Assembly: GCF_002102355.1 (NCBI RefSeq)
Contig: NZ_LQPT01000084.1
Span: 62,001 to 126,000 of the forward strand
Source of the DNA: Mycobacterium sherrisii
Lineage (GTDB): Bacteria > Actinomycetota > Actinomycetes > Mycobacteriales > Mycobacteriaceae
Length of the DNA stretch: 64,000 nucleotides
Direction of reading: 5' to 3'
Below, in pieces: positions 8,680 through 17,172 of the stretch. The position numbers and the translations under genes were made by a program. Every line of letters begins with the position of its first letter. The first letter of the stretch is position 1. A model generated the notes under the pieces. The model did no database searches. It was not told where the DNA came from and saw only the letters and a list, made by a program, of their open reading frames with translations.

Positions 8680-9793
8680 GGGCTTCCTCCAGGGTTTCCT
8701 CCAGCCAGGTTGCGGCGACGTCGGCCCCACCACCGAGAATCGAACCGGCCCTTGCCCGTTCGCTCCACAGGTGAAGATCGGTTTCCGTCACATATCCAAT
8801 CCCGCCATGCAGTTGATGGGCGTCCAGCGTGGCCAATCGTGCCGCCGCGCCCGCGTGTATGCGTGCGATGGCGGTTTCGCGGGTGGCCGTCCGCCCGCGC
8901 CCGATCCAGAACACGGCCGCGTGCGCGGCCAACCGGGCCGCGGCCACGGCGATGTGCATGTTGGCGACGAGATGTTGCGCCGCCTGGAAGGAGGCGATTG
9001 GGCGGTCGAATTGCCGGCGCAGCTTCGTGTACTCGACGGTGCGGTCCAGGACCGCTTCGCCGACACCGACCAGATCGAGTGAGCCTAAGGCCACCCCCGC
9101 GTTGGCCAGCCGGCGCAGTACGGGCCGGGTGGGCTGGCCGTTGTCGAGCACCGCCTCGCGCCCGACGACCACGTCGTCGAAGCACACCGTGCACGACTGG
9201 TGACCGCCCGCCATAGGAAGCGGCTTGACGGTCACGCCCGGTGCGCGGGCCTCGACGGCGAAGACCAGCACGCGGTCCCCCGCCGCAGCCGACACCACGA
9301 TGACGTCGGCGATGTCGGCGTCCGCGACGTAGTCCGCGGTTCCGTTGAGCCGCCACCGCGGCGGGGCGGCCTCGGCACGCAGCACGGCGGAGATATCGGC
9401 CGCATCGCGCGCGTTCCACAGCGCATGCGTGCCGCGGGCCTCACCGCGCACCAGCAGCGGCAGCCAGCCGCCCTTGACGTCCGGCGATCCCAGCTGGTCG
9501 ATGGCCAGCACCGCGGCCAACGTGCTGTGCACGGACGTCGGACACAGCGCACGCCCGGACTCGGTGTAGAACATGGCCAGGTCGGCGATGGCGCCCCCGG
9601 CGCCGCCGTACTCCTCGGCAACGGCGAGGCCGAAGACGCCCGCGTCCGCCAACGCCTGCCACAGCGCCGGGACGATCCGATCGGCGCCGGGTTCGCCGAG
9701 ACCACGCACCAGGGTCACCGGGCAGTGCGCGGCCAACAGCGCACGCAGCGAGGCCGCGAACGCGCGTTGCTCGGCGTCCAGGATCGGCTTCAC
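8672..9793 (-). CDS. acyl-CoA dehydrogenase-like subunit, probably non-catalytic
   Basis: 373-residue acyl-CoA dehydrogenase homologue with the family C-terminal segment QFDRPIASFQAAQH and HQLHGGIGYVTE. It has no Glu at the isovaleryl-type catalytic position (SLDLVG where LDLER is expected) nor at the medium-chain-type position (SILGGG where IYEG is expected). Such subunits occur in the alpha2beta2 acyl-CoA dehydrogenases of mycobacterial steroid degradation (ChsE1-ChsE2 type), where only one partner is catalytic. Its neighbour three bases upstream keeps the Glu, so the two very likely form one enzyme. Confidence 0.8.
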   Translation of the reverse strand: MKPILDAEQRAFAASLRALLAAHCPVTLVRGLGEPGADRIVPALWQALADAGVFGLAVAEEYGGAGGAIADLAMFYTESGRALCPTSVHSTLAAVLAIDQLGSPDVKGGWLPLLVRGEARGTHALWNARDAADISAVLRAEAAPPRWRLNGTADYVADADIADVIVVSAAAGDRVLVFAVEARAPGVTVKPLPMAGGHQSCTVCFDDVVVGREAVLDNGQPTRPVLRRLANAGVALGSLDLVGVGEAVLDRTVEYTKLRRQFDRPIASFQAAQHLVANMHIAVAAARLAAHAAVFWIGRGRTATRETAIARIHAGAAARLATLDAHQLHGGIGYVTETDLHLWSERARAGSILGGGADVAATWLEETLEEAHD

Positions 9794-9796
9794 CGG

Positions 9797-10999
9797 TCAC
9801 CGCCCATAGGAGGGCATCCCGTGGCCGCGCTGGGCGATCACATCGCGCAGCACCTCGTTGGTCCCACCGCCGAAACGCATCAGGGGTGCGGCGCGGTAGA
9901 GCCGCTCGAATTTTCCTGCCAGCGGCGCATTTTCGCTGCGATGCGCGAGCAGGCCGTCCGGGCCCAGCAGATCGAGTGCCAGGTCGGCGATGCGCTGCCG
10001 CAGTTCACTGGTGAAGATCTTCTCGACGCTGACCTCCACCGACGGCATCACGCCGCTGTCGAGCAGGGCGGCGGCCTCATAACCCATCAACGCCGCCACC
10101 TCGACGTCGGCCTCCGCCCGCACCAGGCGGCGGCGAAGGGCCACGTCGTGGCTCGGCACCGACCCGTCGCGCCGCGGTTGGCGGGCGAGTTCGCGTAAGT
10201 CGTCGACGGCGCGACGCAGATCGCCCGCATTGGTCAGCGCGCCCCGTTCCAGGTCGAGCGCACCGGTGATGTATTTCCAGCCGCGGTTGACCTCACCGAC
10301 CAGATTGCCCACAGGCACCCGCACGTCGTCGAAACGGACCTCGTTCGTCCGGTAGCCCGACCACGCGTAGAGCGGACGGATCTGGACACCCGCCGCGTCG
10401 ACGGGAACGATGATGACCGAGATTCCGCGATGGCGTTCGCTGCCGGGATCGGTACGCACGCAAAGCCATTCGTGGGTGGCCCGCTGCGCCGTGCTGTTCC
10501 AGATCTTGCTGCCGTTGATCACCCAGTGGTCGCCGTCGCGGGTCGCCCTGGTCCGCAGGTTGGCCAGGTCCGTTCCCGCGTCCGGCTCGGAATAGCCGAC
10601 GGCGCAGATCATTTCACCTCTGGCGATCAGCGGCAGCCATTCCATTTTGTTTTGTTCGGTGCCGTGTCGCATGATCATCGGGGCCACCGAGGTGACGGTC
10701 AGGTCCGGCCCGGGCACGCCCCAATATTCGAACTCGCTCATCAGCAGGTGCTGGTACACCGCCCCGAGGCCCAGCCCGCCGTATTCGCGAGGCCAATTCA
10801 GGCCGAACCAGCCTTTGGCACCGATCTTGCGGCGAAATCGCGTCACTTCGCCGCCAGGCAGCTCCAGATCGTGTTCGCCCAGTTCGGCTCGCAATTGCGC
10901 GGTGACGTTCTCGCGGAGGAACTCACGGACTTCGTCGAGCCACGCGCGTTGCCCGGCGTCGAGTTCGAAGTCCACTCCGGGCCACCTCATCCTTTCCAT
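9797..10999 (-). CDS. acyl-CoA dehydrogenase, catalytic subunit of a heteromeric pair
   Basis: 400-residue FAD enzyme introducing the alpha,beta double bond in an acyl-CoA. FAD/substrate segments are clear (GYSEPDAGTDLANLRT, NGSKIWNST). The catalytic base is at the isovaleryl-CoA dehydrogenase position, LDLER with Glu251, while the medium-chain position reads FGGGTNEV. This matches catalytic subunits of FadE26/ChsE-type heterotetramers. It is the first gene of the nine-gene operon; the start is ATG 10999 or the in-frame ATG 10990. The intergenic region towards the divergent TetR gene holds two palindromes that probably control it. Confidence 0.85.
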   Translation of the reverse strand: MERMRWPGVDFELDAGQRAWLDEVREFLRENVTAQLRAELGEHDLELPGGEVTRFRRKIGAKGWFGLNWPREYGGLGLGAVYQHLLMSEFEYWGVPGPDLTVTSVAPMIMRHGTEQNKMEWLPLIARGEMICAVGYSEPDAGTDLANLRTRATRDGDHWVINGSKIWNSTAQRATHEWLCVRTDPGSERHRGISVIIVPVDAAGVQIRPLYAWSGYRTNEVRFDDVRVPVGNLVGEVNRGWKYITGALDLERGALTNAGDLRRAVDDLRELARQPRRDGSVPSHDVALRRRLVRAEADVEVAALMGYEAAALLDSGVMPSVEVSVEKIFTSELRQRIADLALDLLGPDGLLAHRSENAPLAGKFERLYRAAPLMRFGGGTNEVLRDVIAQRGHGMPSYGR

Positions 11000-11088
11000 C
11001 CGGCGGCGTCAGCGTAACGCCAGTGCCGCGTTTCGCCCGCCATTTTCGTCGGGACGACGATCACCGGTGCCGCATGCGGCAACACTTG

Positions 11089-11117
11089 GCTGACGGCCGT
11101 CATTGACGCTCGTCAGC
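11089..11117. promoter_or_regulatory. tandem palindromic operator between TetR gene and catabolic operon
   Basis: TGACGGCCGTCA at 11091-11102 is a perfect 12-bp palindrome; TGACGCTCGTCA at 11104-11115 is the same except for its two central bases. They repeat with a 13-bp period, and outer GC/GC bases extend the symmetry to 11089-11117. The site is 22 nt before the TetR start codon and 90 nt from the divergent operon, a usual place for an autoregulatory TetR operator. Binding is inferred. Confidence 0.7.
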
Positions 11118-11138
11118 GAAATCGGGTAGGTTGCCGGC

Positions 11139-11735
11139 ATGCCGTCATCGGTGACGAACGCCAGGGAGGCGCAGCGACTGACGACCCGCGATCGCCTGTT
11201 CGACGCGGCCGTGGCCGAGATAGGGCAGTCCGGACTGGCCAAAGCGGACGTCGCCGCGATCGCCGCGGCCACCGGGGTCGCGCGCGGCACCTTCTATTTC
11301 CATTTCCCGACCAAAGAGCACGTGCTGGTGGAGCTGGAGCGGGCCGAGGAGGCGAAAATCGTGGCCAAGCTCGCCAAGACCCGCAAAGCCGGCGACCTGC
11401 CGTCGATGCTGAGGCTGCTGGTGCGTCAGGTCTTGGCCGCCGAGGAGCGGCTCGGGCCGGTGGTTTTCAGGGACATGCTGGCGCTGCATTTTTCGCCGAC
11501 GCGCCCGATCGAGGACGAAACCGCCGAGCACCCGCTCGCCGAGTTCGTGATCGCGGCGGTCGAAGACGCGCGGGCCGCGGGACGGGTGCCAAGCGACGCG
11601 GACCCCGCCGAACTGGGCGTGATCTTCATGACCGGCCTGTTCGCCTTGCTCGCCACCACCGCGGGCACCAATACACGTGTCGTCCTGTTGGACCGCTACG
11701 TCACGACCATCGTCAGGGGAATGGGGGCGCCGTGA
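11139..11735 (+). CDS. TetR family transcriptional regulator
   Basis: 198 residues with an N-terminal TetR helix-turn-helix: TRDRLFDAAVAEIG, then GLAKADVAAIAAATGVARGTFY as turn and recognition helix. The C-terminal half is a ligand-binding helical domain typical of the family. It is divergent from the nine-gene operon, with two operator-like palindromes between them, so it probably represses that operon and itself and is released by an acyl-CoA or ketone intermediate. The next gene overlaps its stop by four bases (GTGA) and is co-transcribed. Confidence 0.9.
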   Translation: MPSSVTNAREAQRLTTRDRLFDAAVAEIGQSGLAKADVAAIAAATGVARGTFYFHFPTKEHVLVELERAEEAKIVAKLAKTRKAGDLPSMLRLLVRQVLAAEERLGPVVFRDMLALHFSPTRPIEDETAEHPLAEFVIAAVEDARAAGRVPSDADPAELGVIFMTGLFALLATTAGTNTRVVLLDRYVTTIVRGMGAP

Positions 11736-12556
11736 CCGGCACCGGCATCGAGGGCTACCGAATCTTCCTAGCGCACCGCGACGGCGACGCCGACCTGCTG
11801 CACCGCCGGCTGGCCAACCGCGAGGAGTTCTTCACCTCGCTGGAGGCCGATCCGGTGCGCTCGGCCCGTCCGATCGACCGGCAGGTGTTTCTGCGGAATT
11901 TGCGCCGCCGCCGGCCCGAACCGGGCCTGTCGCGCGAGATGTTGTTCGCGTTGGCCACCGCGAAGCTCAACCAGGCGGAGCGGTTCGGGGTGGACTTGGG
12001 CGACACCTACGGGCGCATCGGTGGCGCCGACCAACCGCCGGAGCGCGTCTATCTCGCCCTCGAGGAGCACTACCACACTCGCCTATTGGCTTACGTGCTG
12101 GACGTTTTCGAGCTGCCGTACCAGGTGGTGATACCTGACTTGGTGTTGCGCCAGTTCGTCAAGATGCAGGTGTTTCTTCCCGAACGCGTCGGCTTCCCCT
12201 TCGTCGGCGCAGCGGAGATGGCGGGCTGCATCATGTTCGACGAATTACGCCGCGTCGGTGTCGAATTGTTCGCCGACGAACCGGCGGTGTCCGCGCGCAT
12301 CGACCTGCTCTACACCGAAATTCTCACCGACGAACTGGGCCGTGTCGGCTATTGCGCGGCCCGGTGCAGTGCTGCCGAGCGCCGGCTAATGCGTTGGCTG
12401 TACCCGCTTTTCGGCCGGCTCATCGCCCGCCAGACTGCTGAGATCAGCCTCCTGACCGACCGCGCGAAATTGCGTGCACGCCTCGATGTGCCCTTCGACG
12501 CCGACGAACTCGCCGCCGGGGTGCGGAACGAAACGTTCGTCGCCTCGCACCCGTGA
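11732..12556 (+). CDS. conserved hypothetical protein, possible ferritin-like/diiron fold
   Basis: 274 residues, mainly helical. An ExxH (Glu112-His115 in EEHYH) and a later EILTDELGR around 196-204 resemble the paired ExxH ligands of ferritin-like diiron proteins, but the second His is Arg204. An AEMAG...DEL segment lies between. This is only a weak structural hint and a metal site may be incomplete. GTG 11732 overlaps the TetR stop, so the gene belongs to the TetR transcript and probably to the same catabolic programme. Confidence 0.55.
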   Translation: MTGTGIEGYRIFLAHRDGDADLLHRRLANREEFFTSLEADPVRSARPIDRQVFLRNLRRRRPEPGLSREMLFALATAKLNQAERFGVDLGDTYGRIGGADQPPERVYLALEEHYHTRLLAYVLDVFELPYQVVIPDLVLRQFVKMQVFLPERVGFPFVGAAEMAGCIMFDELRRVGVELFADEPAVSARIDLLYTEILTDELGRVGYCAARCSAAERRLMRWLYPLFGRLIARQTAEISLLTDRAKLRARLDVPFDADELAAGVRNETFVASHP

Positions 12557-12685
12557 ATCGAGCGGCACAACAGCATCTTCTGTAAATACACTGTCAAACT
12601 CCCGTTAAAACCCACGCTCAACGACGCGGAAAAGCTTCCGGGCTGGAATGCTTTTCGCATCGGCGCGACGAAATCGGGAGATGTC

Positions 12686-12850
12686 ATGCCAACTATCGAG
12701 ACGCGGCTCCGCCAAGAGCTGCACAACTATGCCGTCGAGTTGCGCCAGCTGGCGTACACCCTGCCGAACGGGGTCGGCGAGCATGGACTGCTCCAGCTGT
12801 CCGAGCGGATGCACGCGGCCGCCGAACAGGTGGTCCGCAGGGGAGCTTGA
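12686..12850 (+). CDS. small conserved-looking helical protein (54 aa)
   Basis: ATG 12686 opens a 54-residue amphipathic helical protein (begins MPTIETRLRQEL, ends AAEQVVRRGA) with regular Leu/Glu/Arg spacing and mycobacterial codon bias. GGGAG lies six to ten bases upstream. No function is recognised. It ends 24 nt before the convergent end of the ABC transporter gene; that gap has only a weak GCATC/GATGC hairpin. Confidence 0.55.
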   Translation: MPTIETRLRQELHNYAVELRQLAYTLPNGVGEHGLLQLSERMHAAAEQVVRRGA

Positions 12851-12874
12851 CCCGTCCGGCATCACCGACGATGC

Positions 12875-15577
12875 TCAGCGCCCGCCCTTGAGGCGAATCT
12901 TCCAGCGCACAAAGGTCAGGTAGGCGATGCAAAGCACGATCAGCATGCTGGTGTCCAACCACCACGCGCTGGCCGTATGGCGCCAGTGAGAATCCTTGGG
13001 CGACACCGGACCTGGTACCAGCTGATTGAGGTCCGCGGTCGACGCCGAGGCCGCAAAACCCCAGCGCGCTGGCGTCGCCCAGGACATCTGGTCCAGGCCG
13101 AGGCGTCCGGTGACCGGGATCATCCCGCCGGAGAAGACCAGCTGTGACATGACCGCCACCACCAGCAGGGGCATGATCTGGTCGTTGGATTTCGCGACGG
13201 ACGACAACAGCAGACCCAGCATCGCCGACGCGACGGTGGTCAGCGCGACGTCCACGAACAGCTCCAACCCGGGCCTGCCCAACACCACCGCGCCGTGCGT
13301 CGGTCCGCCCTTGCCGATCAGTGCGATGATGGTCACGATCGCGGACTGCGCGACCGCGAACACGGTGTAGACGCAGACCTTGGCCATCAGGTAGGCGGTA
13401 GTGGACAGGCCGACCGCCTGCTCGCGCAGGAAAATCGCGCGTTCACCGATGAGGTCGCGGATGGTCAGCGCCGTGCCCATGAACACCGCACCGACGTTGA
13501 GCAACACCAGGATCTGGCCCGGCTCGTTGGGCGCGGACCCCATCGGATTCGGCGTACCGAATCCGACGTCGCCGGGCACCGACATCGACAGCGAACCCAT
13601 GATGAACGGCAGCAGCGCCAGGAAGACGAAGTAGCCCCGGTCGGAGACGATCAACCGGACCTGCCGGCGCGCGATCGTGGAGAACTGCCGCAGCAGGCTG
13701 GTGTGCGACGGGTCGCCGATCTCGGCCGGCTCCTCTGCCGGCGGCGGGGGCGGCGGCGGACCGGTGCGTGCCAGGTACTTTGCCTTGGCGCCGTCCGGAT
13801 CGCCCGCCACCGAGCTGAAGATGTCGGCCCAGTTCGTGGTGCCCATCGCCGGGCCGATCTGGGCGGGCGGCCCGCAGAACGCGGTCTTGCCGCCGGGCGC
13901 CAGCAACAGCACCTGGTCGCAGACGTCGAGATAGGTCAGCGAGTGGGTGACCACCAGCACCACCCGGCCGGCGTCGGCCAATTGCCGCAGCATGGTCATG
14001 ACCTGCCGGTCCAGCGCGGGATCCAGGCCGGACGTCGGCTCGTCGAGGATCAGCAGCGACGGCCCGGTCAACAGCTCCAGCGCCACCGACGCGCGTTTGC
14101 GCTGACCGCCGGACAGCTTGTCGACGCGAGTGTGCAAGTGCTGGGTCATCTCCAGCTCCTCGAGCACCCGCGCCACCACCTGCTCACGGTCGGCCTTGGT
14201 GGTGTCCGGCGGCAGTCGCAGTTCAGCGGCATATCCCAGCGCCTGCTCGACCGTCAGCTGGCCATGCACGACGTCGTCCTGCGGGACCATGCCGATCCTG
14301 CTGCGCAGCGAGGCGTATTCGGCGTGCACGTTGTGGCCCTCAAAGGTCACCGTGCCCTTGGTGGGATGGGTGTAACCGGCCACCAACCGGGCGAAGGTCG
14401 ATTTGCCCGCGCCCGACGGGCCGATGACCGCCGTGAGCGTTCCGGGGCTGGCGGCCAGGGAGATCTCGTCCAGCAGGGTCTTGTTGTTTTCGATCGTCCA
14501 GGTGACCCCGCGCACGTCGAGGCCGCCGAGACGGGTCTGTGCGGCGGTGTCGGCGTCGCGCCGGGCCAGCTTGCCGTCGGCGAAGACCAGGTCGATGTTG
14601 CCGATGGTGACGACGTCGCCGTCCTTGAGCAGCGCGGAATCGACCCGCGCGCCATTGACGAAGGTGCCGTTGATGCTCCGGTTGTCCTGAATCTCCGTGC
14701 CGGCCGGGGTCGGTATCAGGGTCGCGTGATGCCGGGACGCGAGCACCTCGGGAATGACGATGTCGTTGTCGTTGGCGCGGCCGATCCGGATCGCCCCCGG
14801 TACGTCGGCCCCCGACCGCCCGGGCCGCAAAATTTTCATCATCGACGTCGCCAGGTTGGAGGCGTCACCACCCACCCGGCCGGTCATCGTGGTCGGCGTT
14901 TCGGCCGCTGGAGCCGGCGGCGCCGGTGCGGGTTGCGCGCGGTAGATGTGTGGTGTCGATCCGGTGGCGGGGCCGGCCGAATGCGTGCCGGTCGGGGAAT
15001 GCGGCGGGCTGGGCTGGGGGCCGGTTGCGTGCGTCGGCACCGGGCCGGACGGGGAATGCTGAGGTGGTCCGGAGGGCGGGCCCGAGGGCGGGCCGGGCTG
15101 CGCGCCGGTGGGCGGGTGTGCGGGCGAGGGCCGGGCGTGCGGCGGGGGTTGGGCCGGGCCAGGCCAGGCCGGACCGGTCGCGGGCCGGGCCCCAGCTAGC
15201 CGTGGCTCGCCGGCGTGGTTGACCAGCGGGATCGACGTCGTGGGGGGCGGGGTGCCCGCCGACCCCTGATGGCGACCGACCTCGAAGGTCAGCACGGGCC
15301 CATCGGGGTTGCCGATGTTGATTCGCTGGCCGTCGTGAATCTCGACGGCCGGTACCCGGCGGTTGTTGACATACAGACCGTTGAGGCTGCCGTTGTCGAT
15401 GGCGATCCAGCGGCCCTGGTCGAAGCGCACCAGTAGATGTATCCGGGAGATCAACGGGTGCGCGATGCGGACGTCAGCCCGCAGGTCGCGCCCGATGACG
15501 ACGTCGTTGCCGGGTGCGAAAGTCCGCTGGGATCCCTCGTACCGCACGGTCAGCACAGGTGGGGCTGGTCGACTCAC
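12875..15577 (-). CDS. FHA-domain ABC transporter, Rv1747-like
   Basis: 900-residue ABC exporter half-unit fused to phosphothreonine-reading domains. Order: FHA1 about 25-85 (VIGR, SRIH, NGSLNG), Pro-rich linker about 105-230, FHA2 about 264-320 (RIGR, SRHH, RSINGT), nucleotide-binding domain about 355-590 with Walker A GPSGAGKS at 386-393 and signature LSGGQRKR, then an ABC2-type membrane domain with about six segments. This order is that of mycobacterial Rv1747, which is phosphorylated in its linker by Ser/Thr kinase PknF and linked to lipooligosaccharide export. No PknF gene is adjacent here, but a PknE-type kinase lies about 37 kb away. Confidence 0.92.
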   Translation of the reverse strand: MSRPAPPVLTVRYEGSQRTFAPGNDVVIGRDLRADVRIAHPLISRIHLLVRFDQGRWIAIDNGSLNGLYVNNRRVPAVEIHDGQRINIGNPDGPVLTFEVGRHQGSAGTPPPTTSIPLVNHAGEPRLAGARPATGPAWPGPAQPPPHARPSPAHPPTGAQPGPPSGPPSGPPQHSPSGPVPTHATGPQPSPPHSPTGTHSAGPATGSTPHIYRAQPAPAPPAPAAETPTTMTGRVGGDASNLATSMMKILRPGRSGADVPGAIRIGRANDNDIVIPEVLASRHHATLIPTPAGTEIQDNRSINGTFVNGARVDSALLKDGDVVTIGNIDLVFADGKLARRDADTAAQTRLGGLDVRGVTWTIENNKTLLDEISLAASPGTLTAVIGPSGAGKSTFARLVAGYTHPTKGTVTFEGHNVHAEYASLRSRIGMVPQDDVVHGQLTVEQALGYAAELRLPPDTTKADREQVVARVLEELEMTQHLHTRVDKLSGGQRKRASVALELLTGPSLLILDEPTSGLDPALDRQVMTMLRQLADAGRVVLVVTHSLTYLDVCDQVLLLAPGGKTAFCGPPAQIGPAMGTTNWADIFSSVAGDPDGAKAKYLARTGPPPPPPPAEEPAEIGDPSHTSLLRQFSTIARRQVRLIVSDRGYFVFLALLPFIMGSLSMSVPGDVGFGTPNPMGSAPNEPGQILVLLNVGAVFMGTALTIRDLIGERAIFLREQAVGLSTTAYLMAKVCVYTVFAVAQSAIVTIIALIGKGGPTHGAVVLGRPGLELFVDVALTTVASAMLGLLLSSVAKSNDQIMPLLVVAVMSQLVFSGGMIPVTGRLGLDQMSWATPARWGFAASASTADLNQLVPGPVSPKDSHWRHTASAWWLDTSMLIVLCIAYLTFVRWKIRLKGGR

Positions 15578-15679
15578 GAGCCCACTGTATCGACGTTGAC
15601 GGCAAACGGGGACCAGTCGCCGATACCCGCTTCGGATCGGCGGGGGTTTGCCGACGGCACTACGGGTAAGCTCACGGTC

Positions 15680-15895
15680 ATGCCTGGCAACGATGGCGGA
15701 TTCCCCGACGATGTCCCGATCGCCGATGCCGTCGAACAGCAGCGCGCGACCGACGACTTTTCCGTGCTCGACGATGACGATGACGCCGAGCTGGAGATTG
15801 AGGGCGAATTGCCTTTAGAAGCAACGGAATCCGATTGGCAAGAGCAGCAAGAGGTGATTGTCATCGATCCCGATTTCGAGGAACCCGGTCAATAA
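15680..15895 (+). CDS. small acidic protein (71 aa)
   Basis: ATG 15680 opens a very acidic 71-residue protein with an Asp/Glu run (VLDDDDDAELEIEGELP) and an acidic end. It is divergent from the FHA-ABC gene across 102 bp. Composition suggests a disordered or partner-binding protein; no family is recognised. A strong inverted repeat directly after its stop probably ends transcription. Confidence 0.65.
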   Translation: MPGNDGGFPDDVPIADAVEQQRATDDFSVLDDDDDAELEIEGELPLEATESDWQEQQEVIVIDPDFEEPGQ

Positions 15896-15939
15896 GGGCG
15901 CCGCGGCCGTCACCGCATCCGCGGATATGGCTGGCGCCC
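15896..15939. terminator. probable bidirectional terminator hairpin
   Basis: GGGCGCC at 15896-15902 pairs with GGCGCCC at 15933-15939, with further CCGCGG complementarity inside. It starts immediately after the TAA of the small acidic gene and lies 12 nt from the end of the convergent esterase gene. There is no U-tract, as is common in mycobacteria. Confidence 0.5.
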
Positions 15940-15950
15940 AATCGCTTTGA

Positions 15951-16988
15951 TCAGCCCGCGTTGGCGACGACCTGCTCGAGCGCGGGCTCCGCGGTGACTT
16001 CCTTGATGAAATCGCCGAGCAGTCGGATGGCACGCCGCCCTTCCGGCAGCACCTCCGCCGCTATCGGAAAGTCGTGGATCTGGCCTTCCCAGACATGCAG
16101 ATCACAGGGAATCCCGTTGGCTTCCAAGCGTTCTGCCATAAGCTCGGCGTCCGGGAGCAAGAGCTCGTCGGAACTTGCGTGGATGGTGACCGGCGGCAGG
16201 CTCGACAGGTCGGCGTCGACCGGCGATACCACATGGCTTTCGGAAGAGCCAGGCCCGTCTGGAATCTCCACCTCGCCAAGGTAGCGGGTGAAGATCGACA
16301 ACGCCGCGCCGGTGAACATCGAGCACTTCCGGGCATTACGGTGGTTGAGTTTGCGGGTCGGATCGGCGTCGGTGAACGGCGAAATGGTGGCAATCCCCGC
16401 AGGGTTGGCGACGCCGGTGTGGATGGCGGCCAACGTCGCCATGAACGCGAGATACCCGCCGGCCGAGTCGCCGGCCACGACGATGCGCTCATCGTCGAAT
16501 CCCCGGCGCTTCAACCACCGCAGACCACAAAGACTGTCGTCAATCGCGTCGGCAATCTGGTGCGCGGGCAATTTCCGGTACCCGACGATCAGCACGGCGG
16601 CATCCGCCGCTTTGGACAGGCGACTTACCAGGGCGCGGTGGGTGTTGACGCCGCAGGTGAGAAATGCGCCGCCGTGCAGGTACAAAATGGCCCTTGTCGG
16701 GGATACGCCGGGCGCACATATCCATTCGGCGTTGCACTCGTCGAGGCGGACGACGTCCACTTGCGCTTGGGACGGCAGCCGCGGCAGCATACCCGCGAAA
16801 TCGTCGACATATCCCAGCGGCCAGCGCAGATTTGGCTGCACGGCCCAGGCGCGCACAACATTTTTCACGATCAACCGAGTGGCCAGCGAGACCGCGATCG
16901 ATTGCGGACTGCGGCGGTGGTGGATTCGCCGCTTCGGTGTCGTATGCAGCGCCTTAGTTGGCGTCTTCGTTGGCGTCTTGGTTGGCAT
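15951..16988 (-). CDS. alpha/beta hydrolase, HSL-family lipase/esterase (LipF/LipI-like)
   Basis: Esterase of the hormone-sensitive-lipase group with oxyanion HGGAF, nucleophile GDSAGG, acidic SSDELLLPD and late His in WEGQIHDFP. ATG 16988 is chosen because GGGGGTG lies just upstream; an in-frame ATG at 17033 would add 15 residues. The N-terminus carries a short tandem KTPT repeat and then a basic HRRSPQS segment, a feature seen in mycobacterial LipF/LipI-type proteins. It is divergent from the short-chain dehydrogenase across 184 bp. Substrate unknown. Confidence 0.8.
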   Translation of the reverse strand: MPTKTPTKTPTKALHTTPKRRIHHRRSPQSIAVSLATRLIVKNVVRAWAVQPNLRWPLGYVDDFAGMLPRLPSQAQVDVVRLDECNAEWICAPGVSPTRAILYLHGGAFLTCGVNTHRALVSRLSKAADAAVLIVGYRKLPAHQIADAIDDSLCGLRWLKRRGFDDERIVVAGDSAGGYLAFMATLAAIHTGVANPAGIATISPFTDADPTRKLNHRNARKCSMFTGAALSIFTRYLGEVEIPDGPGSSESHVVSPVDADLSSLPPVTIHASSDELLLPDAELMAERLEANGIPCDLHVWEGQIHDFPIAAEVLPEGRRAIRLLGDFIKEVTAEPALEQVVANAG

Positions 16989-17172
16989 GTCATCACCCCC
17001 AGAACTCGCGGATACCCGCCGCCGCAAAGCCAAAACCGCCGGTACACCGGCATTTAACGGCGCAACATTTCCGGTTTATCGCCAGCAAAATCTGGGTACT
17101 GCATCCCTTGGATTGTGTCCGCGACTCGGGCTGGCTGCGCAGCGAATTCCGCGCATGTTCGAAGATGTGTAT

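Noticed and set aside
12851-12874. Weak hairpin between the 54-residue gene and the ABC transporter gene
   Set aside because: Five-base arms only; not enough to call a terminator.
13295-15199. Long opposite-strand reading frame over the FHA-ABC gene
   Set aside because: It is a GC-skew shadow of the minus-strand transporter; the product is His/Arg/Gly-rich with no family pattern.
14900-15200. Repetitive GC-rich stretch that might be a tandem repeat or CRISPR-like array
   Set aside because: It is the coding sequence for the Pro-rich linker between FHA domains; units are irregular and there are no spacers.
16940-16988. Short ACC/AAG tandem repeat at the esterase start as a possible phase-variable repeat
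   Set aside because: Only about three imperfect KTPT units; no slippage-prone homopolymer or long array.
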